Part shown: positions 63,251 through 64,000 of the stretch, piece after piece | Layout: each line of letters begins with the position of its first letter | Position numbering within the stretch: the first letter of the stretch is position 1 | From: Kitasatospora sp. MAP5-34 | GTDB lineage: Bacteria; Actinomycetota; Actinomycetes; Streptomycetales; Streptomycetaceae | DNA: 64,000 nt | NCBI RefSeq assembly: GCF_029894335.1 | Contig: NZ_JARXZC010000016.1 | Coordinates: 1-64,000, forward strand | Reading direction: 5' to 3' | Translations under genes and position numbers: made by a program | The notes under the pieces: generated by a model | The model's database searches: none | Seen by the model: the letters and a program-made list of their open reading frames with translations, nothing else | What the model was told of the DNA's origin: nothing

Positions 63251-64000
63251 CTACTCCATGCCGGCGAGCACCAGCGGCAGCCGTGACACCCCACCCGCCG
63301 TCAGCTTCACCGGGACGCCCCAGTCCTGCTGGTGCACATGGCAGGCCGGGTACTCGATCTCCGGATCGTCGTCGCAGGACGCCGCCATGGCCGACACGTG
63401 CAGCACACCCTCCGTCACCTCGTCCGAGAGCACCAGCTCGCGGGAGAGCGCGGAGTCCGCGCCCGCGCCGGAGACCAGCAGCTCCGGCGGGGTCGAGCTG
63501 ACCAGCAGCCGGGTCGACGGTCCGTAGCGCTCGTCCAGCTTCTGCCCGGCGGGGGCCTGGAACACCACGTCCAGCTTGAGTGCGCCCGGCGTGACCTCGG
63601 TCGCGGCGCGCTGGGTCCGGTGCGCGACCGCCTCGACCCGGACGGCCTCCTCGGGGAGCCGCAGCCGGGTCAGCCGGTGCCGCGCGGACTCGACCACCAC
63701 CAGGTCACCCTCGACCAGCACCGCCCCGGAGGGCTCCCGCAGGTCGGTGGCCAGCGTGCTGACCTCGCCGGTGGCGGGCTCGTAGCGGCGCAGCGCGTGG
63801 TTGTAGGTGTCGGCGATCGCCACCGAGCCGTCCGGCAGTACGGTCACGCCGAGCGGGTGCTGCAGCAGGGCCTGGTCGGCCGCGCCGTCCCGGTGCCCGA
63901 AGTCGAACAGTCCGGCGCCGACAGCGGTGTGCACCGTCTTCGTTTCACGTGAAACCCAGCGGACGGCGGAAGTCTCCGAGTCGGCGACCCAGAGCCGCTC
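63251..64000 (-). CDS. NHL-repeat protein, 5' end outside the window
   Basis: The open frame runs to the right edge without a convincing start; the GTG near 63934 lies inside a conserved beta-propeller blade (RLWVADSETSAVRWV, then HPLGVTVLPDGSVAIADTYNHALRRY). About 250 C-terminal residues are visible. They comprise NHL repeats and a beta-rich tail that includes EYPACHVHQQDWGVPV. Full-length relatives in Streptomyces carry an N-terminal thioredoxin-like domain, which would lie beyond the window. A perfect parS site is embedded in the coding sequence. Confidence 0.8.
   Translation of the reverse strand, partial: ERLWVADSETSAVRWVSRETKTVHTAVGAGLFDFGHRDGAADQALLQHPLGVTVLPDGSVAIADTYNHALRRYEPATGEVSTLATDLREPSGAVLVEGDLVVVESARHRLTRLRLPEEAVRVEAVAHRTQRAATEVTPGALKLDVVFQAPAGQKLDERYGPSTRLLVSSTPPELLVSGAGADSALSRELVLSDEVTEGVLHVSAMAASCDDDPEIEYPACHVHQQDWGVPVKLTAGGVSRLPLVLAGME
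63942..63955. promoter_or_regulatory. parS centromere-like site
   Basis: GTTTCACGTGAAAC is a perfect palindrome identical to the core ParB-binding site of Streptomyces. It lies inside the NHL-protein gene. Such sites cluster around oriC in this genus, so the window is probably origin-proximal. Confidence 0.88.

Overview
This is high-GC actinobacterial DNA that reads as a Streptomyces or Kitasatospora (Streptomycetaceae) chromosome. Coding density is very high, genes are joined by ATGA overlaps, several genes start leaderless (TAGGNT, 7 nt, start codon), and intergenic hairpins are long and GC-rich. Two signals suggest a location in the origin-proximal core: a perfect parS site (63942-63955) and a cluster of DnaA boxes (19555-19911). 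The housekeeping genes serS, pheA, the Sco/ECuC/DtpA copper group, an LCP protein, an acyl-CoA dehydrogenase and an M18 aminopeptidase fit that setting.

Left edge (1-4077): a compact RiPP-type locus. Two identical 22-residue peptide genes with one cysteine lie 138 bp apart. A 12-bp hairpin separates them from two different MNIO (DUF692, MbnB/TglH/ChrH-like) enzymes, a 180-residue partner of unknown family and a MATE exporter. The four large genes overlap. This is the best candidate here for an undescribed system.

4.1-19.4 kb: a flavin-dependent oxidoreductase; four consecutive single-TM anchored proteins; two ABC-2 ATPase/permease pairs; an MFS exporter with a FadR-type repressor and tandem operators; an LCP protein; and serS with a HAD phosphatase. 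19.4-20.06 kb is a 649-bp gene-free stretch holding the DnaA-box cluster. 20.06-27.3 kb: pheA, then a copper-trafficking group on the minus strand (membrane protein, YcnI, Sco, PCuAC, CopCD, DtpA). 27.6-34.9 kb: an anti-sigma-like ATP-binding protein, and a two-component system divergent from a lipoprotein, membrane-fusion protein, ABC ATPase and FtsX-type permease set.

34.9-54.7 kb: an apparent specialised-metabolite cluster. It has a GT2 glycosyltransferase, two paralogous flavin reductases, an FMN split-barrel protein, a GAPDH, a methyltransferase and one intact adenylating enzyme. Two degenerate adenylating relatives and a free-standing adenylation C-subdomain accompany it. It also carries an FAD/NAD(P)-binding oxidoreductase, a CloR/NovR-like class II aldolase-fold protein, and a dedicated aromatic supply set (class II DAHP synthase, AroH chorismate mutase, TyrA). 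The supply genes point to 4-hydroxyphenylpyruvate or a derived hydroxybenzoate as the unit activated by the adenylating enzyme. Regulation is distinctive: four 20-bp palindromic sites resembling gamma-butyrolactone-receptor operators lie before four transcription units, one AraC-type regulator is only a DNA-binding domain and carries a TTA codon, one LysR-type gene is only its HTH, and a full-length AraC regulator is also present.

54.8-64 kb returns to conserved genes: small Cys-containing protein, amidase, DUF5302, PP2C-like protein, pirin, SseB-like protein, acyl-CoA dehydrogenase with tandem operators, M18 aminopeptidase, and an NHL-repeat protein cut by the right edge and containing parS. 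I saw no tRNA, rRNA, CRISPR array, transposase or integrase.
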